NCBI GenBank assembly: GCA_963693365.1
Contig: CAVNZM010000005.1
Coordinates: 12,896,001 to 12,960,000, forward strand
Direction of reading: 5' to 3'
Length of the DNA: 64,000 bases
From: Amoebidium appalachense
Taxonomy: Eukaryota > Ichthyosporea
The notes below the pieces were generated by a model, which saw nothing but the letters and a program-made list of their open reading frames with translations, was not told the DNA's origin and searched no databases. The translations under genes and the position numbers were made by a program. The stretch's first letter is position 1. The number at the start of each line of letters is the position of its first letter. Below are positions 14,217 through 27,912 of this stretch, piece by piece.

Positions 14217-14466
14217 GGGAGTGGGGGAGGGAGACTGAGAGGACGGGGAGGAAGGCAGGCTGGGCGGGCGGGCGGTCGGGGGGCGTGCGGGGAGGGGGGA
14301 GGGGGGAGGGGGGGCGGGGGGAGGAAGAGGCATAGAGAGGGAGAGGCTGAGCTTTAGGCTAGGAAGGAAGGCCTAGGGATGGAGGGAGGGCGGGGCGGGA
14401 GGTTAAGTGGCCATGGGTGGGTCACGGGGGTGGGCGCCCCCCCGGGTAAATGGGTGGGTGAGTGGG

Positions 14467-14504
<38 letters not shown>

Positions 14505-14560
14505 GGGGGGGGGGGAGGGGGCGCGGGGGGGGGGAGAGGGGGAGGGAGCTGGGGGTGGGG
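13835..14560. repeat. Poly-C/poly-G junction and G-rich block
   Basis: A C-run (about 13834-13860) is followed directly by a G-run (about 13861-13884), which interrupts array unit 3. After about 150 bp of mixed sequence a strongly G-rich block (14100-14560) contains several pure G-runs. No gene is seen. The C-to-G junction is a likely site of assembly error. Confidence 0.8.
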
Positions 14561-14921
14561 TGGGCAATGATCTGTACCGCGGCTGCCTGCCTCCGTGGCA
14601 CCATGGCTGAAAGGCGCTGGCTGCAAATATTGAGGAACCCTCGAGGCACTTGCCGCACGAGGAGATGGAATGAAACGGAACGAATGGCAAGGGAGGCAGT
14701 TGTGCACCAGGGGACTTGAGCATTGTATGGCACCTTAACGCCGTAAGCTTTCTCTCTGCCGTGCCTTGATGATGAGCCCAGTGTCAGACTCAAAGCACGC
14801 AAGCCTTCACGGTGACCCGGAAGTTGTGCGACTCACGGGCTGGGCCCTTGGAAGGGCCCGGCTTGAGCTGTCAGCTCAGCTGTGCATTTTGCGCGCCAAA
14901 TTGCAGGCCAAGCCCCCAGCC

Positions 14922-15000
14922 ATTGGTTGCTGCCTAGGACCACCAGTGCTCAAACGCCCTGTGTAAAAAGCCCACATCATTGGTGAATGTGTGTATAAAA
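14922..15000 (+). promoter_or_regulatory. Candidate promoter of the UBAP2-like gene
   Basis: ATTGG boxes at 14922-14926 and 14979-14983, with TATAAAA at 14994-15000. The ATG at 16099 comes 9 bases after an acceptor-like CTCTGCAG ending at 16089, so a non-coding first exon near 15030 and a 5' UTR intron would fit. The link is inferred. Confidence 0.4.
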
Positions 15001-15009
15001 ACACTTTAA

Positions 15010-16098
15010 GCGTTTTTAGGTCGCGTTTCTATCAGCCATGTCAGCTGTTCGCTACACGGCGGGGGCATGTGCACCTGCGGCATTAGCAATGCTTTGATGC
15101 CCCTTTTCCTATTGGTGTTCTTCTCAAGGTGTATTTTGCTATCAGAACTTGCAAACACAATGAAGCAGGCTTATTAACTAAGAACAAATGAGACACAAAA
15201 GAAGCATTGATATACAAAGACACGATTTTTGAGTTAAATATTATTCATAAGCACAAAGTTTAGAGTTCTTTGGAGTATTTCTACCAGTACATTTTATCAT
15301 GATTCCTAACTCAAAATATGGATATTCTTGCTATTGGTTACTTGTCATGAAGCATGTAGACGCAGAAAAAGCTCTCGGCTGGGGGCTCATCAGCCCGGGC
15401 AGGCATCCCAACCCAGCAGAACAGACAGACAAAAAGCGTGGCCCTTGTTTACTTTTTTTTTTTTCCAACTTTTTCTTTTTAGCCCTGGTTTTTCTTGTAG
15501 TGTTGGTTTCGCGACCAACGCCTTTTATATTCCGCCCGGATATTGCAGCGACACAGCTGCATACAGGTGAGGTGTGGTGTCGATCTGCCACACAGTGCGG
15601 AAGGCTTTCTGCTTTGGGGTTTTTTTCGAGCAGCATATTTTAACACGAGCGGTCCAAAACTTAGCGAAGGGACACGTGTGTTTATAACTGACATGCGTGT
15701 GTTGCATTTTGGTTGTGGGGTTTTAAGTGCTGAACGACGTTTGATGAGGGGTGGTGCATGGTTGCTGCATTAATGGAGAGTGGTACAACACAACAAGGTG
15801 GCTTTGTGTTTGAGTGAGCCACAGGCAGTGTTCATGTGGCAGCTAACAGCTGTTCTTGTCGGCGTGCAACGGTGTTTCAGTTCTGGTGTTTGCTAATGAT
15901 TCATGAAGGGCAGGCAGGGGGAAGAAAGGGCGGGGAGGGGGGAGGGGGGAGGGAGGGAGGGCAGCGGAGGGGAGGTAGTCTGCTTGTAATTTATGGGGGT
16001 GAGGGGAACACAGGAAGTTGGGGGGGGAGGGTCAGGGGTTGGGGTTGTAGCTAGGCCGACTGCACACTGACTGCTGGGGCCTCTGCAGGCACGTCACG
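15010..16098. other. Interval between candidate promoter and UBAP2-like start codon
   Basis: Probably 5' UTR and a 5' UTR intron. A 114-codon open frame (15299-15643) has no recognisable feature and is not called. A G-rich stretch covers about 15908-16044. Confidence 0.4.
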
Positions 16099-16291
16099 AT
16101 GGCACGGGCAGCCCAGCCAAAAGGTGGTGCCAAGGGCACCAAGGTGAGTGCGTGGGGCTGTGCATAGCTCTCAGACCCACGTCAGAAACAGCAGTCCCAT
16201 ATGCTTTCCTTGGGCAAGCAGGTCCGTCGCTAATTGAATGGGTAGACTTTCGGAACGCATGCATACCCGGAAAGTCAACCACACACAAAAC

Positions 16292-16360
<69 letters not shown>

Positions 16361-17644
16361 CACACGCACGCACACGCACGCAAACACATACACACGCACA
16401 CACCCTCCCCCCACACATCCACTTGAGCAACGTCTTGCTGGGTGGATTGCCTCTTATGTGTTTCAAACACCGTGCCAAGGAATAGGCTTGTCTATGCCCG
16501 GTGGTAACGTGTGGGTGCAGAGTGCCGATGAGGTGCAGCTACAGAAAAAAATCCAGGCCGTGCGGGAGGCCACGGGGCAGACCGACATGAGCGATGAGAC
16601 GCTGCAGAAGATTCTCTTTGACAAGGGCTACAGTGTGGATGAGGCCGTGCTATATGTGCTGGAAGGTTCGTGTGTGGGTGGGTGTGGGTGGGTGTGCGCG
16701 CGTGCCTGTGCCTTTTCGTGTGTGAGCGCGCGTGCATGGGGGCATGCGTTAGGGTGGGCCCCGGGGAGGGGGGGGGGGGGGGGGGGGGGGGGGCTCGTTC
16801 TAGTGACGTTTATTACCATAACCAGCACGTACCATAACTGTGCTGGTTATGGTACTATACCTCACTAGGATGAGAATCTTCCGCAGCGTGTCATCTTGTG
16901 CAAGAAAGCTCTCCCAATGTGCAAGGTTGTCACGACCTTGGACCGGCTTGAGTGTGATTGATTGCGCCCGTGTGGGTATCGTGCACAAGTTTTGCCCTTT
17001 CTGCACACGGGGAAAGCTAGGCACGGCAGAGAGTCGTGTTGAGGCTGTTACATTACGGTGTTGATGTCTGCATGTTTGTGTTTCGGTAGACTTCCGCTGG
17101 GCCCTGTGGTCCGTAGTGCTGTGCATGGTGAGAGTTTTGGGTGCCCTGGGTTAATACCTGCCACATTACAGCGAAAAGGAATGTGATGTGGGTCGGGAGG
17201 AATGCACAAGCAGACACGGTTGATGCTCAACCAAGTACCTCTGGAGCATACCTATGATCATGTGCTGCTGTTTTTCTTTTGGCTTTGTGTGAGTATGTGT
17301 GTGTGTGTGTGTGTGTGTGGAGGGGTGGGGGGGAAAGAGGAAGGTGCTTGGTAACTGCTGATTTTGTGTGTGTGGTTGCATTTTAGTTTGTTCAGAATAT
17401 TTTTTTATCCGTGTGTACTGGTATCTGGAGGATGCAAGTTAACTGATATGCGGTGCACTGCAGCAGGGTCGGCGCTAGAGAGCGACTGGGCCGAGGCCAA
17501 AAAGAAAAACAAAAAGAAGCCAGAGGACGACTACTACCGGCCACGTAAGACGGACAACAGGTCCCCTGCAGTTAGCAAAGGTGTGTATGTGCGCGTGCGT
17601 GTGCGTGTGTGTGCGTGCGCACGTGTGTCGTCTCTCCGTCTTCC

Positions 17645-17676
<32 letters not shown>

Positions 17677-18416
17677 TTTCACTCTTTTTCTGTGTGTGGA
17701 CACGGAGGATAGGTGAGGGGGCTCTATTCAAGTGTATTGTTATCTTTGGCGTGTTGTTGAGGTGAATCTGTGTCTCCATTAGCTCACCAATGTCGGGTGT
17801 GTGGCATGGCACATGTGTGTGCGTGCGTGTGCGTGTGCGTGTGCGTGTGTGTGTGTGTGTGCGCGCGCGCGTGCGCGTGGGATGCACACAACCGAAGGTC
17901 ATATGATGGCAGGGTGTTGTACGTACCGTTTTTCGCGTAGAGTGTTTGTGTGTCGGATGCATGTGTGTTCATTCCTGCTGTGATCATGGCTGCTCCCTCC
18001 GTACCAAAACAATAGAAAGAAAAATGAGCGGAGACAATGTGGGTGATTGCAAAATCGAGCTTTGATCCAGTGTAGCACGAGAGGAGTGGTCCTGGTCACA
18101 CACACACATACACTAACACGGGCATGAACAGAGCGCCGGGATGGTGTGCGTACAGATGCACCACGGACAGAGAGAAAGGCACCCAGCACAGACAGAGACA
18201 GACCCCCCCGCAAAGATGACGGTAGGACCCCCCCCCCCTTCCTTGATGTGTCTGGCCTGGGCATGTGGTATGCATGTTGCAGGCATATGTTTGTGTTAAC
18301 TGGTTCTTTTGCCCTTCGTTCCCTATTTTTCTCTATTACCTTTCTCTCTTCCTCTCCTCCTCCTCCTCCTGCTTCTCCTTTTCTCCTCTTTTTTTTTTTT
18401 TTTTCTCCTGTCTTCG

Positions 18417-18457
<41 letters not shown>

Positions 18458-19366
18458 TGTTCAACGCTTGTGCACACAGTGATTATGCTGCAGTGATGTG
18501 ACGGCCACTGACCCCTCCACCCTTTGCAGGGCGGGCCAGACACACCGGTGGCGAGGAGCCCAGCAGCCGGGCAGCAGAGAGTGACTGGGGGGTGACGGGC
18601 AGCAGCGGCTGGGGAGACGAGCACAAGCACACACAGCAGGCACAGGCACCAGCAGTGGCAGGACACTGGGTCAAGGGGCCCCCCAAGGAGGTGGTGCGTG
18701 GCCTTGCCCGTGCACAAACACAGTGGGACTTGCACGTGCACGCACACACACTTGCCCGTGCACATGCAATGAGACCTGCCCGTGCACATGCAATGAGACC
18801 TGCCCGTGCACATGCAATGAGACCTGCCCGTGCACATGCATTGAGACCTGCCCGTGCACATTTGTTAAAGCCACGTGTACGTGGGTGATAGAGGAGAACA
18901 CGTCTACGCCTGTGTACGTGTAGAGAAAACATGCACGTGCTTGTGCACGTGTATGTGCACACTCGAAGATAAAGCACACATGCGTTTGGACGGTGGGGAA
19001 GTGTGTGCATGTGCAGTTAAACGGGAGACACGGTGTGTTTAAGTGTGGAGAAGACGGGTACATGTACACACACACAGAATTTGTACACGTACCATTGCTC
19101 CGAAGGAAAGCTGGATTATCCACGTAGAAGGAACACCTACACAAAATGGGCATGCATGTGCATAAAGCAATAACAGATGCACGTGCACAAATAAGATATG
19201 CTCACTTGCAAACACACGAAGGACACACCTTTTGTGCGTGGAAGTGGCTGTGGTGTACGTTTGAAGGGGGCATCGTTCACCTACACCCCTCACATATATG
19301 CGTGGGGATAGTGTGTTTTACGGATTGATTTATGGTTGTCTATCAATCAGCAAGTTAAGTTGTCGC

Positions 19367-19397
<31 letters not shown>

Positions 19398-20103
19398 GGC
19401 TCTTTTTCTTACCATCCATTGACTGCAGGAGCAAAAGAGGGAGCTAGCCAAGCAGGCTGCAGCCACCCCCCCACCCCAACAGCAGGCCCCCACCCCTGCC
19501 CCAGCCCCACAACCGCCAAACCCAAATTCATGGGCAAGCATGTTGTTCAAGTATGTAGCCAGAGCCTTCCCCCCCCCCCCCCCCCCCCCCCCCCCGCCCA
19601 GGCAGACACACACAATATGCAAAAAGCAAGCACCGGTATAGCCCACCACGCACAAATTCACGTGCAAGGTTGCACGGGGTGTGCACGTGGTACGCCTTGG
19701 CTGTGGGGGTAGCTCTGCACGTGTGTGTGGGCAACATCAGCTTGTGTGGGGGTTTCCCGTGAGTGCATCCACAAGGGGCAAGCACTCATTTACACCCCCC
19801 ATGCCACCTATGCTGCTGGCATCACCATCGAGTCTCGTAATGAGCAGTGCAGTGACGTGTCAAAACACCCACGTGCATGCACGCACACACGTACGTATGT
19901 TGTCACACATACACACAGAGAGAGAGAGCGAAAATGCTCACACTTAACACACATCGAAACGGGCACACTTGACACACATACACACACTACCCACACACGC
20001 TCAGCCACACACACACACACACACACGACACACGCATTCATGCACACACATTCGCGTACATACGACAAACACACACACACATGCCCACACCTACACCACG
20101 TGC

Positions 20104-20191
<88 letters not shown>

Positions 20192-20604
20192 GCACGCACG
20201 CACACACACACGCACAGGAAACCAGCTGCACCGGCAGCGCCAGCAGCAGCACCCAAGCCGAAGGCACCACCCTCCCCGGCACCAGTACATGCACCGGAGC
20301 CCGAACCGCAACCCGAACCTGAACCCGAACCGGTAGTCGAACCCGAACCGGAGGTTGAGGAGGTGGCCGTGGAGGCACAGACAGAGACAGAGACACAGGT
20401 AGAGGCGGACACATGGACAGGCACGGAGACAGGACACGAGGAGGGATGGGGCACAGGCACGGAGGGGCAGACGGAGGAAACGACAGAGGGGCACCACGAA
20501 TACTATGAGCAGGGGGAGAGCGCGTGGCAGGAGGAGACCGTGCAGGTCGAGGAGAGTGCCCCCGTGGAGGAGGAGCAGGTATGTGTGTGTGTGTGTGTGT
20601 TTGT

Positions 20605-20643
<39 letters not shown>

Positions 20644-21465
20644 GGACGAGGGTGTGTGGGTGTGGGTGTGGGTGTGTGTGTGCGTGCGTGTGCACACACG
20701 TGTTGCTGAGAGAGGCTGGTGTGTGCACACGTGGTGCAGAGGGAGAGACAGAGAGAGAGAGAGATAGAGTGTGTGTGTTGTTGGAGTGAAGCGGGTGTTT
20801 GCAATGTATATGTGTGTGTGCACGTGTTGCAGTATGTGCTCGTCGAGTCGACTCCTTGTGTTGTGAATATCGTGCACGGCATGCCATGCCCCCTCCCCTG
20901 CACTTGCTGATTGGAAAGAGTCCATGCCCACAGGAATCACTTACACTCTGCTTGCCTGCTGCACGTGCACCCACCGACATGCATGCATGCCATATTTGGG
21001 ATGTGAACTAACGCCAGTTGCAGGCGGCACCAGCGCCAGTAGAGGCACCCCCCAAACCCAGCACCCCCCAGACCACGCCTGCTGTGCACAAGCGGGTGGC
21101 CCAGCTGCCTGCAGAGGCCGTCACCCTGCCTAGTTCCCTGGTGGGTGGATGGTTATGGGGTGGGGGGTAGGGAGTCATTTGGGGGATGGGGGTTTGTCTG
21201 CGTGAGTGGGTGGTGTGAGGTGGTTTTAGGTGGGTGGGTGTGCATTGTGATAAGGTGGATAACTTGTGTTGTTTCTGAATGGGCAGGTGTTTGTGGTTAT
21301 TGAATGGCTGTGTGGTATGTGGCCAATGCTGTTGTGTTGTGTTGGGTGTGTCTGAGTATGTTTTGGAGGGTATTTTGAGAGGGCTTTTGGGTGGCTTGGT
21401 GGACGTGTCTTCGTGTTTGTGTGTGTGTGTGTTGTTTGTGTGTGTGTGTGTTGTGGGGATTTTGT

Positions 21466-21526
<61 letters not shown>

Positions 21527-22175
21527 GGGGGGGGGGGGGAGGGGGTTGTAAATATGAGTGGGTGGGTTCATGGGTTTGAGGGGGGTGGGTGAGATTGTTT
21601 GGTTTGTGTGTGTTCGTGCGAGTGTGTGCGCGTGCCCGGCTGCCTGGCTGTCTTAGTGTGTGTCTGTTTATGTGTAGACGTGCTTAACTTCCTGTGTTTC
21701 AAGGGAATGCCATAACCCGGTCAACCTCTGTCTATGAAATGACCAGTCCCAAGATGGGCATAGCTGCCTACCATATTGGTTGTGTGTGCATTATGAGCCT
21801 TTGTTGCGCGTATTGGATTCATCTAATGTCCATATGGGCCGCCGATGTTTGGTGTGAGCATATAAGCATAGTTAGTTGTTTTTCTTCCTCTTCTCTGCAC
21901 TGCAATCGATGTTCCTGCCTCTGTGCATTGCCAGCCTCCTCCCAGCATTGCAGTATGCCTACATTGTGGATATTAGCCCAGCACACGCTCACACCACCTA
22001 CCCCCCCAGTCGCCCCTTGAAGTGCAGTTTGGCAGCCTTGGCATCACCTTTGGTGCCGAGCCTGAGCCCGAGCCTGCCCCAGCCCCAGCCCCAGCCCCTG
22101 CACCCGCACCGGTCGAGGCACCGGCACCTGCACCGGAGCCCATCGTGGAGAGGTGTGTGTGCGTGTGCTCTTTTT

Positions 22176-22206
<31 letters not shown>

Positions 22207-23908
22207 GGGGGGGTTGAATGCGGGGGGAGGGGGGGGGGGTTAGATAGGTGTGATGTTGTGTGTGTTGGTGTTAGTGTGTGTGTGATGCGGGTGTGCACGA
22301 GGCTGTGTATTGTGCAGTTTTGTCTGGGTGGAGTTCTTTGTGCGTGTGTCTGGGGGTAACAGTACTGTGTGCAGTGTCTGGGTAACAGTACTGTGTGCAT
22401 GTGTTTGACAGTACTGTGTGCATGTGTCTGGGTAACAGTACTGTGTGCATGTGTCAGGGTGACAGTACTGTGTGCATGTGTCTGGGTGACAGTACTGTGT
22501 GCATGTGTCTGACAGTACTGTGTGCATGTGTCTGGGTAACAGTACTGTGTGCATGTGTCTGGGTAACAGTACTGTGTGCATGTGTCTGGGTGACAGTACT
22601 GTGTGCATGTGTCTGACAGTACTATGTGCATGTGTCTGGGTAACAGTACTGTGTGCATGTGTCTGGGTGACAGTACTGTGTGCATGTGTCTGGGTGACAG
22701 TACTGTGTGCATGTGTCTGACAGTACTGTGTGCATGTGTCTGGGTAACAGTACTGTGTGCATGTGTCTGGGTAACAGTACTGTGTGCATGTGTCTGGGTG
22801 ACAGTACTGTGTGCATGTGTCTGACAGTACTGTGTGCATGTGTCTGGGTAACAGTACTGTGTGCAATGTCTGGGTAACAGTACTGCGTGCACGTGTCTGG
22901 GTGACAGTACTGTGTGCATGTGTCTGGGTGACAGTACTGTGTGCATGTGTCTGACAGTACTGTGTGCATGTGTCTGGGTGACAGTACTGTGTGCATGTGT
23001 CTGGGTGACAGTACTGTGTGCATGTGTCTGGGTGACAGTACTGTGTGCATGTGTCTGGGTGACAGTACTGTGTGCATGTGTCTGGGTAACAGTACTGTGT
23101 GCATGTGTCTGGGTGACAGTACTGTGTGCATGTGTCTGGGTGACAGTACTGTGTGCATGTGTCTGGGTGACAGTACTATGTGCATGTGTCTGACAGTACT
23201 GTGTGCATGTGTCTGGGTAACAGTACTGTGTGTGTGTGTCTGGGTGACAGTACTGTGTGCATGTGTCTGACAGTACTGTGTGCATGTGTCTGGGTAACAG
23301 TACTGTGTGCATGTGTCTGGGTGACAGTACCGTGTGCATGTGTCTGGGTGACAGTACTGTGTGCATGTGTCTGGGTGACAGTACTGTGTGCATGTGTCTG
23401 GGTAACAGTACTGTGTGCATGTGTGCGCTGCTACCAGTGCATGCAGTGCCACGACTGTAACCTGGTGCCCACGCTATGTTCTGACGTCATGTGATGTGCC
23501 CTGTGTTCTAACCGGACACCTTGCCCACCCGCAGCCTGCCGCCCATGCAACAGCCCATCGGCACCAAGCCACCCAGCCCCCCTTCCGCCATGCAGCCTCA
23601 GCCCGTGGCCCCCGTGCACACCCCGTCTGTGTTCGACCCCCCGACGCAGCCAGCAGCAGCCCCCGTGTCTGAGGCCCAACCGCACCCCCTGTCCTCTGTG
23701 CCTGCCCCAACCCCAGTACCGCAGGGCCTAGGGCAGCAACCAGCCCAGCAGGCAGCCCAGAGCATGGCCCCCCAGCAGCCTGCACCCTCCACAGCACCCA
23801 TCGGCACACAGCCACAGCACTCGGCTGCACCTGGCTCGGTCGGCACACCTACTGGCCGTAGGCCAAGGGGCGCTAACTCGTACGGCTCACAGGTGTGTGG
23901 TGGTGGGG

Positions 23909-23955
<47 letters not shown>

Positions 23956-24373
23956 GGGTGGTGGTGGTGGTGGTGGTGGTGGTGGTGTGGTGATGGTAGC
24001 ATGTGTGAGCTTTAGAGGGAGGGGGATGGGAGGGGGGTTTGGGGGGAGAGGGGGGGGGAGGAGAAGTTGCAGGTGGTGGGGGGTGGGGGGGTGGGGGCGG
24101 GGAGGAGGGAGGGGAAGGGGGATGAGTGTGTGCAGGCTCGTGTTTTTTGGCAACCGTGTGGAGGCTTGTGCATGCACACAAGTGCACCAGTGTGTTTGCG
24201 GGCACAGACACACACGTGCACCCGCGTCACCCGGGTGTGTCCTTGGCATGCATGCACGTGCACGGCACTGACACCCGTTGCCCCCCACAGCAGTTTGGAG
24301 GGCACCAGGGTGGCCACCTGCCCCAGCACATGGGCCACATGCCCCCCCAGTATGCCGCAGTAGGTGCCCATGG

Positions 24374-24457
<84 letters not shown>

Positions 24458-24466
24458 TGAGAGAAC

Positions 24467-24497
<31 letters not shown>

Positions 24498-24865
24498 AGA
24501 GAGAGACTGAGAAATGCGCACACACACCTGCCCTCGCTGCCACACCTACACCCACACCACACTTACACATGCACCATGCACTCACCTGAGGACGGAGACG
24601 GTCATTCGTCTTGCACTCTTTCCTGTGTCTTGGCCCCTGAGCTGTAAGCAGCAGACTCGCCCGTGCACGTGCCTGTCCCCCCTTTGTGTCCAATAGTTCA
24701 TGTTCTTCTTTGCACCCCCTAACTCACACATGGCGCAGCAGGGCCACATGGGCTACGAGGAGAATGCGTTTGCCGGCTACGGCCAGCCCTACGGCGCCCA
24801 GCCCCCCTACATGCAGTGGTACTACGAGCAGGCCGACCCCCGCGTACGTGCCCCTAACCTCTCAC

Positions 24866-24905
<40 letters not shown>

Positions 24906-25286
24906 CCCACACAGACACAGGAACACTCACACTGACACACTGAAACACGCTCGAGCACCTGCGCTCGCTCCCCCTCCCCATCCCCACCCCCATCCCCCCC
25001 ACCCCTCCCCCCGCGCACCCACTCCACCCCATCTCACACCCTTGTTGCGCCTCCGGAACGTACACCCTCCAATGCACTGTGGCCGCTTGCTGTGTGCCAC
25101 CTGGTGCTGCCAGGGCAATGGCTACTGCCGGGCACAAATGCAACATCCACTCTCACTCCCACCACTGATCCAGGGCACCCACCAATGCCACGTCCCCTTC
25201 CTTCAGTGAAAAGTGAAAAGTAAAAAGGGAAAAAACGAAAAGAGAAAGCAAAAGAAAACTTAACGACGACCACCTCCTACTCCTAG

Positions 25287-25344
<58 letters not shown>

Positions 25345-25945
25345 CCCCCCCCCCCCCTGGGCGCGGGGATGTACTGTGTATAGCCTGGAACCGAGATGAT
25401 GCTGCTGGTGGTGCATGTGTTGTTGGGCCTCCTGAGTGCACGTGCTGACACCCCCCTTGCAGTACTACGACCCCACGGGGGCCTACCGCCAGCCAGCAGC
25501 AGCACGAGACAGCCACCGGGCCAAGGAGTATGGCACCACAGCTACTACACAGCCGGCTCACGAAACGCAGCCATTGGCTCAGATCCCGGCACAGCCTGCC
25601 GCGGTAGGGGCTGCATGCTGTAGTTGGTTGGGTGCTTGACTGGATGTACGCATGAACTCACACTCACATTCACACTCACACTCACACTCACACTCACACT
25701 CACACTCACACTCACACTCACACTCGAACTTGCACACATACACACACACAAACACGAACACACTGGCCCACAATGCATGGGCTCTGCCTTTCCCCCAACA
25801 ACAGAATGACACGCCTCCCCCATGGGGGGCAAAGATGGGCTCTACTTACTATCCGTACTCTTGGTGTACTTTGCACTCTGCATTTTGTGGTTCATTGTTA
25901 GTTTGTACTTGGTACTCTAGAACGCTTTTTCACTCCCCCCCCCCC

Positions 25946-25995
<50 letters not shown>

Positions 25996-26515
25996 CCCCT
26001 TCTCCTCCCCCCCCCCACCCCTTCCCCTCCTACCTTCTTTTTCCCCCCCCCTTTCCCCCCCCCCCCCCCCCCCCCCCTGGCCAAACCCTGTATACACTCT
26101 TCTCATCAGCAGGTCTCTAACCCACTCTGCAGAACGTTTTACGCATTTCTCCCCTCGGAGAACTTGGTCGTTGGTGCGTTTTTGTCTGACATCTAACGAC
26201 TCTGCAGGGTCCCCTGAGACTACTGACACTCTAACATTCCCTCCCCTCTCTTACTTCCCCCCCCCCCCCCTCCCCCCTTTCCCTCCTCCTTCCCCTCCCA
26301 TTTTCTCTGCACACCCAACAGGTCTTAACCAGATCTGCACATCGTTAGTCACAATCTTCTCACATATATGAGAGAATGATCGTATTGGTACGATTTGTCT
26401 AATATCTGACGATTCTGCAGCATCCCTAAGACCCCCCCCCTCCCCCTCCCCCTCCCCCCCCTCCCCCCCCCCCCCCCCCCCCCCACCTTCTCTCTCTCTC
26501 TCTCTCCCTCTCTCC

Positions 26516-26609
<94 letters not shown>

Positions 26610-26705
26610 TTCCTCCTTTTTTTTTTTTTTTTTTTTTTTTTTTGGCGCCTGTTGTTTTGCTTGTCATTTGTTGTTCTGGTTGATTACCTGTAATCTTCGC
26701 TTATT

Positions 26706-26740
<35 letters not shown>

Positions 26741-27878
26741 TGTGCGGGGTTGCACATACCGGTGTCTACTTTTCTTCTTACTGTTTTTCTCTCCACACAC
26801 TTCATCTGTCCACTTCTGCTTACCCCCTTTCATAGCTATAGACACACTTCACACATTGCGTTACGCGCACGCATGCACACACCGCTCTGTTGGCGACAGC
26901 TCCCTTGGAACCCATGCGGCATGTTACCCGCCGGCGTAACATAACTCGGACTATCGGTTTGGCTTTTTTCATGCCCAAAGCAATGGGTGATACCATATTT
27001 CCGGCTGACATCCGGGGGCATAGCTTTCCGTTCGAAGACGATAAAGTTCCGCCCTAGTAAGCGTGTTACTACCCTGCGGCGTGGGTCAAATCTCATATTT
27101 TCCCCTCTGATTACGAATTCTGTGGCCTTCGGGACTTAATTCTTTTCAGCTGGTGTAGTATGTTAGCCAGGGAAGTATCGACTTAGGTATCGACGGGGGA
27201 GCTTCCTAGAAGCCCCGTCTCCTGAGTTCCTATCTATATTTTTCTTGCTTCTGCTTACTGCTGCAACTTTAACCCCCGGCCTTTCCCACTGCCCTTGCCT
27301 GCATAAGCAACCCTGCTCGTCTCTGATCAAGACGGGTGACCTACTCATGTTCAAGTGAAACAGTATCTGAGTTGGGTTTCGTTAACGAGGGGAATAGGTC
27401 GAAACTCGGGTACTGTGGATGACGTGGGCCCCCCCTGAGGATGGGCTCTGCTTATTATGCATACTCTTTATGTATGGCTTGCATTCTGCATCGTGTTATC
27501 CGTTTGTTCTTGTGTACTTCGTACTTTTTGACGCATTCAAACCCCCCCCCCCCCCCCCCTCCCCCCTCCCCGTTGTCCGCCCGCCTCCCCCCCTCCCCCC
27601 CCCCCCCCCCCCCCCCCCTACTCACACCCTCTACCCCCCCCCTCCCCCCCCCCCCCCCCCCCCAGCAGAGCACGCAGGCACCGGCCAGTGCGGCGGCGGC
27701 GCCAGCAGGCAACCAGCAGCAGTTCATGCAGCCGTTCCCCTACGGCAACCCCTACAGCTACAACCCGTACATGCCGGCATACCCCACCCCCTTCCAGCCC
27801 ATGGCCTCCTATGCCCACGGCTACGGGGAGGAGGCCTACAAGGCCCCATATGCTTACGGCCAGCAGCACCACACACAG

Positions 27879-27912
<34 letters not shown>

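Noticed and set aside
15299-15643. 114-codon frame with a hydrophobic centre
   Set aside because: The hydrophobic part comes from T-runs; no splice or conservation evidence, and it probably lies in the 5' UTR intron of the UBAP2-like gene.
22044-23494. Minisatellite considered as a CRISPR array or a repeat-protein gene
   Set aside because: Units are directly contiguous with no unique spacers, the DNA is eukaryotic and the array lies in an intron between two well-supported exons.
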